A stretch of 64,000 bases of DNA, taken from the NCBI GenBank assembly GCA_004556655.1, contig SFGF01000001.1, forward strand, positions 62,001 through 126,000, given 5' to 3'. Shown piece by piece: positions 53,904-62,831 of the stretch. The stretch's first letter is position 1. The number at the start of each line of letters is the position of its first letter. Origin of the DNA: Lachnospiraceae bacterium. GTDB lineage: Bacteria > Bacillota > Clostridia > Lachnospirales > Lachnospiraceae. The notes beneath the pieces are model-generated. The model saw only the letters and a list, made by a program, of their open reading frames with translations. It did no database searches and had not been told where the DNA came from. The translations under genes and the position numbers were made by a program.

Positions 53904-56900
53904 TTACCCAAGAATCTCCTTGATATCCTTTATAAAATCAAATACATGCTCATTTTTTACATATAATGGATTCGCTGTCACATGTTCTACCTGCGGTCTG
54001 TAAGCTTTACAGATTTCAGTCAGATGTGTTGCAATGTTCATTGGACTGATATTATCCAGTGATACCATGTTATCATTGAAATCCTTAAGATCTTTATTCG
54101 CATAAGTATTCGTGATCGTCTTTACATCAAATACCGACATCTCAAGTGGCGGATAACTTGGATGTGGTGAACACATCAGTGAAATTCCTGCGTAAGTTTC
54201 CTGCAAAGTCCGCGCATATTCTTCAATTGTAAGCTTTCCAACGGAGACAAGCTCTTTGCCGTTTCCAAGCGGAATTGAACGGTGCATCTCCCCTGCCGAA
54301 AGAATCTCCCATTCCTCAATATCCGGCTGCATCATCACCCATTTTTTCAGAGCCGCTACTACAAGGTTAAATGCATTACGCTCCGTACCCGGGCGTCCAT
54401 AAACAAGAATCTGTTTTTTCTTATCAACCTGTGCAGGCATTTGCTCTAACACTTTTCTTAATCCATCATTTAAGACAGGATCAAATGCAAAGCTATGCGT
54501 AAAATGGTAATGATTTTCATCGAAGAATTCTTTCAACAACATACTGTTAAAAATTGCAATTGTTGGATAATCACTTTTGTAGGTAGAATCTGCAAGCAGG
54601 TACTTCGTAGACCAGGAGTAAAATCCCGGCTCATAATCCTGAATAAAATAGAGAAAAATATTTGGTTTGATTCCAAATGTATTTTCAAATCCAACATAAG
54701 CATCCTGACAACAATACGCTGTCCACCAGCCAGTAAATAAGAAATAGTCATTCTCTGACACTGGAATACTGCGGTTAAAACGATTGCTGTATGGAATAAT
54801 CTGTTTTGCAACGAGAGAATCATCTTCTGCTTTTACAAATGTATACTCATCGGAATATTTTTTAATGGCTGCTTTGTCTGGCTCTGCGTCTACTAAAATA
54901 ATACGTGCATCATAGCCTAATGCTTTCACTAAAGTATCGAAAAACTTCAGTGCAGTTGAGATTCCACCAAAGACATGCTCTGCATTGATAGACGGAACCA
55001 GAAGGTTCATTCTGCGGTTTGGATAATCTATCTTACGGAAAGTGTATGGTGTAATTTCATATACATTCGTATCCAATTGTGGAAGTCCGGTTTCTCTTTT
55101 TCTCTTCAGAAGCATTTTTTCCTCCTGCTCTTTGACAGTCTGCTGCACCGCAGCACAAATTTTGGGCTGACAACAATAATAATCAAGATTTCTATTATAA
55201 TATGGATCTCCGTTTTTCCGGTAGGTCTTATACATCTGATCAGACAGATCAAAGTCAATCTGTGGGATTTTACTTGCATCCCTGCTCTTAGATTCATAAT
55301 GATACAGACGAACATTTGGATCATAGATATTTACAAGTCCATACTTGTTTGCGCGAAGTGCAAGTTCAATATCACTTCCACATACAATGAATTTCTCATC
55401 AAATCCACCGATTTTCTCAATCGTCGCCTTTGAAACTGCAAGACAGGCTCCCGTTACCGCCGAAACATTTCTTGTTACCATCGGTGACACAAATGGCGAT
55501 CCATAGTGCTGCGGTTTCATTCCCTTGAATACATGATCAGCCCAGCCACCCATTCCAATAACTACTCCTGCATGCTGGATCGTATTATCTTCATATAAAA
55601 GCAATCCACCGACAACACCAACATCTTTTCGTATAGCTTTCTCTACCAGTCTTGTAAGCCATTCCGGTTCAATAACTTCTACATCATTATTCAAACATAC
55701 ATAGACATCTCCGGTTGCGAACTTCATTCCATAATTATTAAGCCTTGACCAGTTAAACTCAAACGCCGCATCTTTCACGATGACATTGTCATGTTCTTCT
55801 TTCACCTTCTTCAGATAAGTAAAAGTCTCTTCCCTCTCAGAATTGTTATTTATAATAATAATCTCAAAATTTTTATAAGTTGTCTTCGCAAAAATACTGT
55901 CAATTGCAGCCTTTAACAAATCTGCATGATCTTTTATCGGAATAATAATGGAAACCTTCGGTTCCTCATTCATGTGATATCTCACATCATAGACAAACAA
56001 ATTCTCTGTCTCATTTGCAGTCGCTGCTCCTTTGCCATAAACACTGTCTAAATGTTCCTGAATTGCATTAAGTCCTGCTGTCTGTGCATATGGCTTTGAC
56101 TCCGGGTTGGCTGCTGTGGAGCTTGGAAGATCTCTCCAATGATAAAGTATCTCAGAGACATGTCCAATCTTGTCCGTCATCTCTGTCATTCGAAGTAACA
56201 GATCATAATCCTGGCTTCCGTTGAACTCACCGCGAAATCCACCCACTTTTTCAAATAAGGACTTCTTGAATCCAATCAAATGTCCTAAATACATCTGGCT
56301 CAGGAAAAGATCCGGAGACCAGTCAGGTTTACATAATGGATCTCTCGTTTTTCCTTTCGCATCAATAATATCCATATCGCTGTATATGATCTCAGAACCT
56401 TCTTTTTTTATCTTCTGATAAAATTCATGTAATGCAGACGGTGCAAGCTCATCATCATTATCCATAAGAAGGATATACTCTCCGGATGCAAGCGCTGCTG
56501 CCGCATTGGTTGCTCCTGAAATCCCCTGATTTTTTTCTAATAATTTAATTTTAATCCGGCTATTTTTCATTGCAGATAAGTGCTCTCTTACCTCCTGCTT
56601 TGTAGAACAGTCATCTGCAATGCAAATCTCCCAGTTTTTGTAATTCTGCTTTTCTATAGATTCAATCGCCTTATCAAGCCACTTAATTTCTACATTATAT
56701 ACAGGCATTACAATGGAAAAAAGAATCTCTCCACTATAATTTTTTAATTTTTCTTTCTTCACTCTGCCATATCCAGGTTCATAATTTACACTGGCAGATA
56801 AACGTTGTTTAAAAATCTCCGGTCCCTGATTTTTTAAAACTTTTAATCCTTTTTTTATTTTCTGAGGATTTCTTACTCCCTCTTTTATAATTGCTGCAAG

Positions 56901-56918
56901 CTTCTGTGTTCTTCCCAT
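53904..56918 (-). CDS. Triple-domain glycosyltransferase: GT2-GT2-WsaF-like
   Basis: 1004 residues. First GT2 domain about 45-300 (ILFSIVMPVYNVEIKWLDKA; LLMDNDDELAPSA). Second GT2 domain about 312-580 (VSIIIPIKDHADLLKAAIDS; CLNNDVEVIEPEWL; VTGACLAVSK). Third domain from about 650: LVPSINAEHVFGGISTAL and CSPHPSYPPLEMSVFDV, the signature of the WsaF rhamnosyltransferase from S-layer glycan synthesis. One protein could thus add two or three residues of a rhamnan repeat. Preceded by AAGGAG. Confidence 0.9.
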   Translation of the reverse strand: MGRTQKLAAIIKEGVRNPQKIKKGLKVLKNQGPEIFKQRLSASVNYEPGYGRVKKEKLKNYSGEILFSIVMPVYNVEIKWLDKAIESIEKQNYKNWEICIADDCSTKQEVREHLSAMKNSRIKIKLLEKNQGISGATNAAAALASGEYILLMDNDDELAPSALHEFYQKIKKEGSEIIYSDMDIIDAKGKTRDPLCKPDWSPDLFLSQMYLGHLIGFKKSLFEKVGGFRGEFNGSQDYDLLLRMTEMTDKIGHVSEILYHWRDLPSSTAANPESKPYAQTAGLNAIQEHLDSVYGKGAATANETENLFVYDVRYHMNEEPKVSIIIPIKDHADLLKAAIDSIFAKTTYKNFEIIIINNNSEREETFTYLKKVKEEHDNVIVKDAAFEFNWSRLNNYGMKFATGDVYVCLNNDVEVIEPEWLTRLVEKAIRKDVGVVGGLLLYEDNTIQHAGVVIGMGGWADHVFKGMKPQHYGSPFVSPMVTRNVSAVTGACLAVSKATIEKIGGFDEKFIVCGSDIELALRANKYGLVNIYDPNVRLYHYESKSRDASKIPQIDFDLSDQMYKTYRKNGDPYYNRNLDYYCCQPKICAAVQQTVKEQEEKMLLKRKRETGLPQLDTNVYEITPYTFRKIDYPNRRMNLLVPSINAEHVFGGISTALKFFDTLVKALGYDARIILVDAEPDKAAIKKYSDEYTFVKAEDDSLVAKQIIPYSNRFNRSIPVSENDYFLFTGWWTAYCCQDAYVGFENTFGIKPNIFLYFIQDYEPGFYSWSTKYLLADSTYKSDYPTIAIFNSMLLKEFFDENHYHFTHSFAFDPVLNDGLRKVLEQMPAQVDKKKQILVYGRPGTERNAFNLVVAALKKWVMMQPDIEEWEILSAGEMHRSIPLGNGKELVSVGKLTIEEYARTLQETYAGISLMCSPHPSYPPLEMSVFDVKTITNTYANKDLKDFNDNMVSLDNISPMNIATHLTEICKAYRPQVEHVTANPLYVKNEHVFDFIKDIKEILG

Positions 56919-56936
56919 AATGCTCCTTTTTATATA

Positions 56937-56957
56937 CAGCGATTCCTGTCATCGCTG
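56937..56957. other. Perfect 7-base stem-loop between wzt and the triple glycosyltransferase
   Basis: CAGCGAT and ATCGCTG flank a 7-base loop. No T-run follows on the transcribed strand, so it is not a normal terminator; it could protect mRNA ends or modulate expression downstream of wzt. Confidence 0.55.
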
Positions 56958-56986
56958 ATTTTACTCGCTGTTCGCCTTCCCATAGC

Positions 56987-58252
56987 CTACTCTTCATTAC
57001 AACTTACTATAGAGTTCAAATCAAAATATCCAACAGTAACTTTTTTAGATAAAACCTGTATACAACATATATCATATAATCTGTGATGAACTTCTAATTC
57101 GTCACCATTATATCCTGTACATCCTAACTGTAGCAGATACTGTCCTTTTTGAAATGGCAATTTTTGTCTGAATGATACTGTAAGTATGGTCCCTGCCTCT
57201 ATCAGCCCAGGCTCTAACCCTTCAATAAGTGAATTAGTTCCGGTAAGATCCGTTCCCTTTAAATCCCGGATTGTAAATGCAAAAATTGGATTTAACACAT
57301 CCTCATGAAACTGTACCTTTAATTTCAAAACACACTCTTCAAATTTAGAAACAGTATTCGTAATCTTTCCTGTTGCATCGAAAATTCCAAAGTCAATAAT
57401 CTCTGCCTTTTTATCTCCATATTCCTGCTTATCCGGATTTAAAATCATGGATTCTTTCCATGCAACTCCTTCTATTGCTGCATGACCGTTTTCTTTTTTC
57501 GGAATATCTTCCATCTTTGATTCTGCCATTACCTTTTTGTACAGATCAATCATATCCTTTGGTTTACCCTCTGCAAGCTTTACGCCTTTATTCAAAAGGA
57601 CAACTCTGTCACAGTATTTTCCAATGCTCCCCAGATCATGGCTAACAAAAAGAATGGTCTTTCCCATTTTCTTAAATTCTTCAAATTTGTGATAACATTT
57701 CGTCTGAAAAAATACATCCCCAACCGAAAGTGCTTCATCGACAATAAGGATTTCCGGCTCAATATTGATTGCAACTGCAAATGCAAGACGTACAAACATA
57801 CCGCTGGAATATGTTTTGACCGGCTGATTTACAAAATCACCAATATCTGCAAAATCTAAAATATCCTGCAGCTTTTCATCTATCTCTTCTTTGGTAAAAC
57901 CAATCATGGTTCCATTCAGATAAATATTTTCAATTCCGGTATATTCCATATTAAATCCGGCGCCAAGTTCTAACAACGCAGAAATACGCCCATTTACTTT
58001 GACTTCCCCATCGGTTGGATTCAAAACTCCAGTGATGATCTTTAAAATTGTAGATTTTCCTGAACCATTTGTTCCAATAATGCCAACTGTCTCTCCCTGA
58101 CCAACCTGAAAAGATACATCATTCAATGCGTAATGCTCTTTTCCAAGTGGTTTTTTTGAAAATCCTAATGCATCTTTCAAGCGATCTCGGTTTCTGTCAT
58201 ATAATTTATATATTTTTTTTACATGTTCTACTGAAATTGCGATATTATCCAT
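56987..58252 (-). CDS. wzt: ABC transporter ATPase with C-terminal glycan-binding domain
   Basis: 421 residues. ATPase domain 1-240: Walker A GTNGSGKST at 60-68, signature YSSGMFVRLAFAVA, Walker B ILIVDEALSVGD, switch FVSHD. Residues about 265-421 are an extra beta-sandwich of the Wzt_C type, which in O9a binds the modified end of the finished glycan and starts export. Its presence, with a methyltransferase and kinase-like gene downstream, suggests that only capped chains are exported. Gap of 12 bases after wzm. Confidence 0.93.
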   Translation of the reverse strand: MDNIAISVEHVKKIYKLYDRNRDRLKDALGFSKKPLGKEHYALNDVSFQVGQGETVGIIGTNGSGKSTILKIITGVLNPTDGEVKVNGRISALLELGAGFNMEYTGIENIYLNGTMIGFTKEEIDEKLQDILDFADIGDFVNQPVKTYSSGMFVRLAFAVAINIEPEILIVDEALSVGDVFFQTKCYHKFEEFKKMGKTILFVSHDLGSIGKYCDRVVLLNKGVKLAEGKPKDMIDLYKKVMAESKMEDIPKKENGHAAIEGVAWKESMILNPDKQEYGDKKAEIIDFGIFDATGKITNTVSKFEECVLKLKVQFHEDVLNPIFAFTIRDLKGTDLTGTNSLIEGLEPGLIEAGTILTVSFRQKLPFQKGQYLLQLGCTGYNGDELEVHHRLYDICCIQVLSKKVTVGYFDLNSIVSCNEE

Positions 58253-58264
58253 GCAGTTACCTTT

Positions 58265-59095
58265 CTATAACACATCTGCAAAATGTGGCTTTAATTTTTT
58301 GAATATTTTTGTCCCGATTATGAATAATACAATTGTAAGAATCCAATAATAAATTGTCATGCCTGGTTGTTCCCAAAATCCAGCCTTATTGATCAAAGAA
58401 TCCCTATATCCTGCCACAATATAATACATTGGATTTAACTTTAAAATTGTAATCAGAATCGGATTCAATTCCATCCCATCAATATTCCACATAATTGGTG
58501 TCATCCAGACACCTATCTGCAAAATAATGTTAATGATCTGTCCAAGATCTTTGAAAAATACTACTATTGCAGATGTTGCATATATCAGTCCTAATAAAAG
58601 AATCATCATCGCAAAGGTATAATATAACATTTGCAATGTATACAAATCCGGATAATACCCATAACACGCATATAAAACAATTGTAAATACAATAAAAAAC
58701 AAATGCACAAACAAAGCCGATATCAATTTAATAATTGGTAAGATATCAATCTGGAATACTACCTTTTTTACCAGATAGCTATACTCCATCAGCGCATTTG
58801 TTCCGCCGCTCAGTACCTCCTGAAAGAAAAACCATGGTACAAGTCCTGCTATCAGCCACAAAACAAAAGGTGCTGTAATTCCCGATCTGAGATTAATGCC
58901 ACTTGCATGCATTCCCTTTTCAAATACAAACCAATATACCAATACTGTTACAATCGGCTGGACAAAAGCCCAGATAATTCCCAGATAGGATCCTGCAAAT
59001 CTGGTTTTAAAATCATTCTTTGACAAGTCCCATATTAATTTTCGATTACTTATTATTTCTTTCAGCATATTGGCTTGTTTTATTTCCGTTGGCAT
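58265..59095 (-). CDS. wzm: ABC polysaccharide exporter permease
   Basis: 276 residues, six membrane helices, ABC-2 fold. NDFKTRFAGSYLGIIWAFVQP near residues 25-45 is the classic start of Wzm/TagG permeases, and VWMTPIMWNIDG lies before the last helices. With Wzt it exports a complete lipid-linked glycan. GAGG site at ATG 59095. Confidence 0.94.
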   Translation of the reverse strand: MPTEIKQANMLKEIISNRKLIWDLSKNDFKTRFAGSYLGIIWAFVQPIVTVLVYWFVFEKGMHASGINLRSGITAPFVLWLIAGLVPWFFFQEVLSGGTNALMEYSYLVKKVVFQIDILPIIKLISALFVHLFFIVFTIVLYACYGYYPDLYTLQMLYYTFAMMILLLGLIYATSAIVVFFKDLGQIINIILQIGVWMTPIMWNIDGMELNPILITILKLNPMYYIVAGYRDSLINKAGFWEQPGMTIYYWILTIVLFIIGTKIFKKLKPHFADVL

Positions 59096-59131
59096 GCTTT
59101 TCCTCTAACTTTCATTCTCTTAAGCTATAAC

Positions 59132-59707
59132 TTATTTACGGTTTTTGACATATTCTGAGATTCCACTCCATACTTTATCCTTATCAGATAATGTAAGATC
59201 CGCCTCAGTCATTCCTTCCGGCATTGGCCATTCCACACCGATCTCCGGGTCTTTCCACAACAGTCCGCCCTCATCATTTGGATGATAAAAATCTGTTACC
59301 TTATAACAGAATTCTGCATAATCGGACAATACGATAAATCCATGGGCAAATCCCTTTGGAATAAAGAACTGTTTCTTATTCTCTGCAGATAAAGTTACAC
59401 CAAACCATTTGCCAAATGTCTCTGAACCCTCGCGTAGATCGACTGCAACGTCAAACACCTCTCCGTTTACCACACGCACCAGCTTGTCCTGTGGATAATT
59501 AATCTGAAAATGTAATCCTCTTAATACGCCTTTTTTGGATGCAGACTGATTATCCTGTACAAATTCACAGTCAATTCCTGCCTCTTTGAAATCATTGTAA
59601 TTATAAGTCTCCATGAAATATCCACGGGCATCCCCAAATACGGTCGGCTCAATCACTTTTAATCCTGCAATTCCATTGCAATTGTCTGTTACTTTTATTT
59701 TTCCCAT
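59132..59707 (-). CDS. rmlC: dTDP-4-dehydrorhamnose 3,5-epimerase
   Basis: 191 residues, full length cupin enzyme. GVLRGLHFQ near residues 60-68 holds the catalytic His, VDLREGSETFGKW near 90-102 follows, and FIPKGFAHGF near 115-124. Third step to dTDP-L-rhamnose. Follows rmlA by 52 bases. Confidence 0.95.
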   Translation of the reverse strand: MGKIKVTDNCNGIAGLKVIEPTVFGDARGYFMETYNYNDFKEAGIDCEFVQDNQSASKKGVLRGLHFQINYPQDKLVRVVNGEVFDVAVDLREGSETFGKWFGVTLSAENKKQFFIPKGFAHGFIVLSDYAEFCYKVTDFYHPNDEGGLLWKDPEIGVEWPMPEGMTEADLTLSDKDKVWSGISEYVKNRK

Positions 59708-59759
59708 TTTTTATACTTCCTTTTCGAATCTTTTTTATCCATAGATGAAAATAAAGACT

Positions 59760-60638
59760 TTATAATCCCTCTGCAATTTCCATCAGATATTTTCCATAAT
59801 CTGTCTTCAATAATGGCTGTGCAAGTTTCACAAGCTGCTCTTTGTCAATGAACCCCCGCTTGTAAGCAATTTCCTCGATACAGGAGATATATAATCCCTG
59901 ACGTTTCTGGAATGCTGACACGAAATCTGCCGCTGCAAGAAGCATGTCATGATTTCCGGTGTCTAACCAGGCAAATCCTCTTCCCAATGTTTCAACATTT
60001 AAAGTTCCACGGTTCAGATATTCATTATTTACGCTTGTGATCTCTATCTCACCCCTTGCGGATGGTTTTACATTCTTTGCAATCTCAACCACATCATTGT
60101 CATAGAAATAGAGTCCCGGTACTGCATAGTTTGACTTCGGATTTTCCGGTTTTTCCTCGATGGACAGTGCTTTTCCATTCTCATCAAATTCTACAACCCC
60201 ATATTCTCTCGGGTCTCTTACATAATAGCCAAAAATGGTTGCGCCGGCTTCATTTTCTGTACGCTCAGCTGCGCTCCGAAGAACTTTTGAGAAACTCTGT
60301 CCGTAAAAGATATTGTCTCCTAATACCAATGCCACTGCATCTTTTCCAATAAATTTTTCGCCGATAATAAATGCATCAGCAAGTCCTCTTGGCTGTTCCT
60401 GTACCGCATACTCAAATCTCATTCCAAGCTGTGATCCATCCCCCAATAACTCCTCAAACACCGGCAGATCCCTTGGTGTAGAAATAATCAGTACTTCTCT
60501 GATTCCAGCAAGCATTAAAGTTGATAAAGGATAGTAAATCATTGGTTTATCATAAACCGGCATGATCTGCTTTGAAATTGCTTTTGTCAATGGGTATAAA
60601 CGTGTTCCGGATCCTCCGGCTAAAATAATTCCTTTCAT
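59760..60638 (-). CDS. rmlA: Glucose-1-phosphate thymidylyltransferase
   Basis: 292 residues, full length. LAGGSGTRLYPLT near residues 6-18 binds dTTP; YDKPMIYYPLSTLM and VLGDNIFYG follow. First step of dTDP-rhamnose synthesis. Good AGGAGG site at the ATG. A 98-base gap before it, after rmlB, holds a hairpin. Confidence 0.96.
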   Translation of the reverse strand: MKGIILAGGSGTRLYPLTKAISKQIMPVYDKPMIYYPLSTLMLAGIREVLIISTPRDLPVFEELLGDGSQLGMRFEYAVQEQPRGLADAFIIGEKFIGKDAVALVLGDNIFYGQSFSKVLRSAAERTENEAGATIFGYYVRDPREYGVVEFDENGKALSIEEKPENPKSNYAVPGLYFYDNDVVEIAKNVKPSARGEIEITSVNNEYLNRGTLNVETLGRGFAWLDTGNHDMLLAAADFVSAFQKRQGLYISCIEEIAYKRGFIDKEQLVKLAQPLLKTDYGKYLMEIAEGL

Positions 60639-60690
60639 TTTTCATCCTCCTAAAAAATTCATTTTATCACTTTTTGGTAAAACGCAAACA

Positions 60691-60723
60691 AGCAGTATCA
60701 TCCGACCTACGGACGGTACTGCT
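60691..60723. other. Imperfect hairpin between rmlB and rmlA
   Basis: Outer arms AGCAGTA (60691-60697) and TACTGCT (60717-60723), inner arms TCCG and CGGA, with a 3-base internal loop on each side. On the coding strand only a broken T-run (TGTTTGCGTTTT) follows, so termination would be partial. A weak extended -10 (TGATAAAAT) lies between it and rmlA. Confidence 0.5.
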
Positions 60724-60736
60724 ATTTGTGCTATTA

Positions 60737-61822
60737 TTATTTTCCCTGATACATATCTTCATAATATTTCTGATAATCACCACTGGTAACGTTGTTCATC
60801 CAGTCTTCATGTTCTAAATACCAGGCGATGGTCTTCTTAATTCCATCCTTGAACATCGTCTCCGGTTCCCAGCCTATCTCAGCTTTTATCTTGTCAGGTG
60901 CGATTGCATATCTGCGATCGTGTCCCTTGCGATCCTCTACATATGTGATCAAATCTTTGCTTACATTTGCTTTTCTTGGATCAGTATCAGGAAGAATTTC
61001 CTGTAAAGTCTCAATGATAATATTGATAATCTCAATATTACGCTTTTCATTATGTCCGCCAATATTGTAAGACTCACCAAGCTTTCCATGTTCCTGAACC
61101 ATGTCAATTCCCTTTGCATGATCATCTACATATAACCAGTCACGGATATTCAGTCCATCTCCGTACACCGGTAATTTCTTTCCGTGCAAAGCATTGTTAA
61201 TAATTAATGGAATCAACTTCTCCGGGAACTGATATGGTCCATAATTATTAGATGTATTCGTCACATTCGCCGGAAAATGATACGTATCAATATAAGCCTT
61301 CACTAACATATCAGAAGACGCTTTACTAGCGGAATATGGACTGTGTGGCTGATATGGAGTTGTCTCATAAAAATAGCTTTTTCCATCATCAGGAAGTGAA
61401 CCATATACTTCATCTGTCGATACATGAAGGAACTTTTTACCAGTTTTAAAACTGCCATCCGGCAGCTCCCATGCTTTTTTTGCACAATTAAGCATAACTG
61501 CTGTTCCAAGAACATTTGTCTTGACAAAAACTTCCGGATTTTTAATACTTCTGTCAACATGACTTTCTGCCGCGAAATGCACAACACGGTCAATATCATT
61601 TTCTTCAAAGATCTTCATGATAGCATCCTTGTCCGTGATGTCTGCTTTAATGAAAGTGTAATTATCTCTATTTTCAATATCTTTTAAATTCTCCAGATTA
61701 CCTGCATATGTCAATGCATCTACATTGATAATTCTAATTTCATTATCATATTTGCGAAACATATAATGAATGTAGTTCGATCCAATAAATCCAGCTCCTC
61801 CAGTTACCAAATAAGTTCTCAT
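60737..61822 (-). CDS. rmlB: dTDP-glucose 4,6-dehydratase
   Basis: 361 residues, full length. TGGAGFIGSNY near residues 7-17, STDEVYGS near 135-142 with the catalytic Asp-Glu, and YSASKASSD with Tyr and Lys near 167-171. Second step of dTDP-rhamnose synthesis; a promoter candidate precedes it. Confidence 0.96.
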   Translation of the reverse strand: MRTYLVTGGAGFIGSNYIHYMFRKYDNEIRIINVDALTYAGNLENLKDIENRDNYTFIKADITDKDAIMKIFEENDIDRVVHFAAESHVDRSIKNPEVFVKTNVLGTAVMLNCAKKAWELPDGSFKTGKKFLHVSTDEVYGSLPDDGKSYFYETTPYQPHSPYSASKASSDMLVKAYIDTYHFPANVTNTSNNYGPYQFPEKLIPLIINNALHGKKLPVYGDGLNIRDWLYVDDHAKGIDMVQEHGKLGESYNIGGHNEKRNIEIINIIIETLQEILPDTDPRKANVSKDLITYVEDRKGHDRRYAIAPDKIKAEIGWEPETMFKDGIKKTIAWYLEHEDWMNNVTSGDYQKYYEDMYQGK

Positions 61823-61855
61823 TCCGAGATCCTCCTATCATCACAATTATTTGTC

Positions 61856-61884
61856 ATTTTACCATATTTTATATACTAAGACAA
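61856..61884 (-). promoter_or_regulatory. Candidate promoter for rmlB and the exporter genes
   Basis: Minus strand TTGTCT (61879-61884), 17-base spacer, TAAAAT (61856-61861) with TGG before it as an extended -10. Four of six and five of six matches. A start near 61849 gives a leader of about 27 bases. A 6-base inverted repeat CTAAGA/TCTTAG overlaps the -35. Confidence 0.55.
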
Positions 61885-61911
61885 GTTTTACACATCTTAG
61901 GATTTTATTAA

Positions 61912-62784
61912 CTATTTCAGCTCTGCCATATAAACATCCAATGCGTCTTTCCAGTCAGCCATCTGATAACCATCCGCTAATCTCATCATATAATTATCCA
62001 GAATAGAATATGCCGGACGGTCAGCCGCTGCCGGATTCATCTGTTTATACTGCTTACTTGTTACATGATTTACCTTTGTGCTTTTTCCTGCTCTTTTGAA
62101 AATTTCCTCTGTAAAGTCCGCCCAGTTTGTATCTCCCTCGCAAGTAGCATGATACAGACCATAATTTTCCGTTCCCTCAAAATGATGGATTGCCTTTGCA
62201 AGCTCTACTGCACTTGTTGGCGATCCAAGCTGATCGCAGACAACACTCACTTCATCATGAGTCTCCGAAAGGTTCAGCATAGTTTTTACAAAGTTTTTTC
62301 CATCTCCATATAACCAGGCTGTACGAAAAATAAAGAAATGGTTTGAAAACTGTTGAACAAACTTTTCTCCCTCGAGCTTTGTTTTACCATAAGCACTCAC
62401 CGGATTCGGTGCATCAAATTCAGTATATGGTTTTGTACCATTTCCCTCAAAAACATAATCAGTTGAAACATGAATCATCTTTGCGCCAACTGCCTCTGCT
62501 GCAATGCTTAAGTTTCTTGGACCCAAAGCATTGATACGATAGGCTGCATCCCACTGCTTCTCACATGCATCAACATTTGTATGGGCCGCACAGTTAATGA
62601 TCACTTCTGGCTGTTCTGCACGTACAAGTGATAATACCTGCTCAATTTTTGTAATGTCAAGTGCTGTCACACCTTCCCCTTCCGCTACATCTGTATTAAT
62701 AAATGTCACATCACTTCCTGCATATTCCTTATTGATCGCACGACCAAGCTGTCCATTACATCCTGTTACCAAAATCTTTTTACT
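61912..62784 (-). CDS. rmlD: dTDP-4-dehydrorhamnose reductase
   Basis: 290 residues from ATG 62784 (nine bases after AGAGGGA); a GTG at 62835 would add 17 unconserved residues. GCNGQLGRA near residues 8-16 binds NAD(P)H; STDYVF near 101-106 and YGKTKLEGE with catalytic Tyr and Lys. Last step to dTDP-L-rhamnose. Follows the flippase by 47 bases. Confidence 0.95.
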   Translation of the reverse strand, partial: SKKILVTGCNGQLGRAINKEYAGSDVTFINTDVAEGEGVTALDITKIEQVLSLVRAEQPEVIINCAAHTNVDACEKQWDAAYRINALGPRNLSIAAEAVGAKMIHVSTDYVFEGNGTKPYTEFDAPNPVSAYGKTKLEGEKFVQQFSNHFFIFRTAWLYGDGKNFVKTMLNLSETHDEVSVVCDQLGSPTSAVELAKAIHHFEGTENYGLYHATCEGDTNWADFTEEIFKRAGKSTKVNHVTSKQYKQMNPAAADRPAYSILDNYMMRLADGYQMADWKDALDVYMAELK

Positions 62785-62831
62785 CATTCTCTTCATTCCC
62801 TCTTTCTTTTTATAAAATTTTCCATCTTTTA

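Noticed and set aside
54975..55433. Plus-strand ORF of 152 codons
   Set aside because: Antisense to the triple glycosyltransferase, no start signal and no family match.
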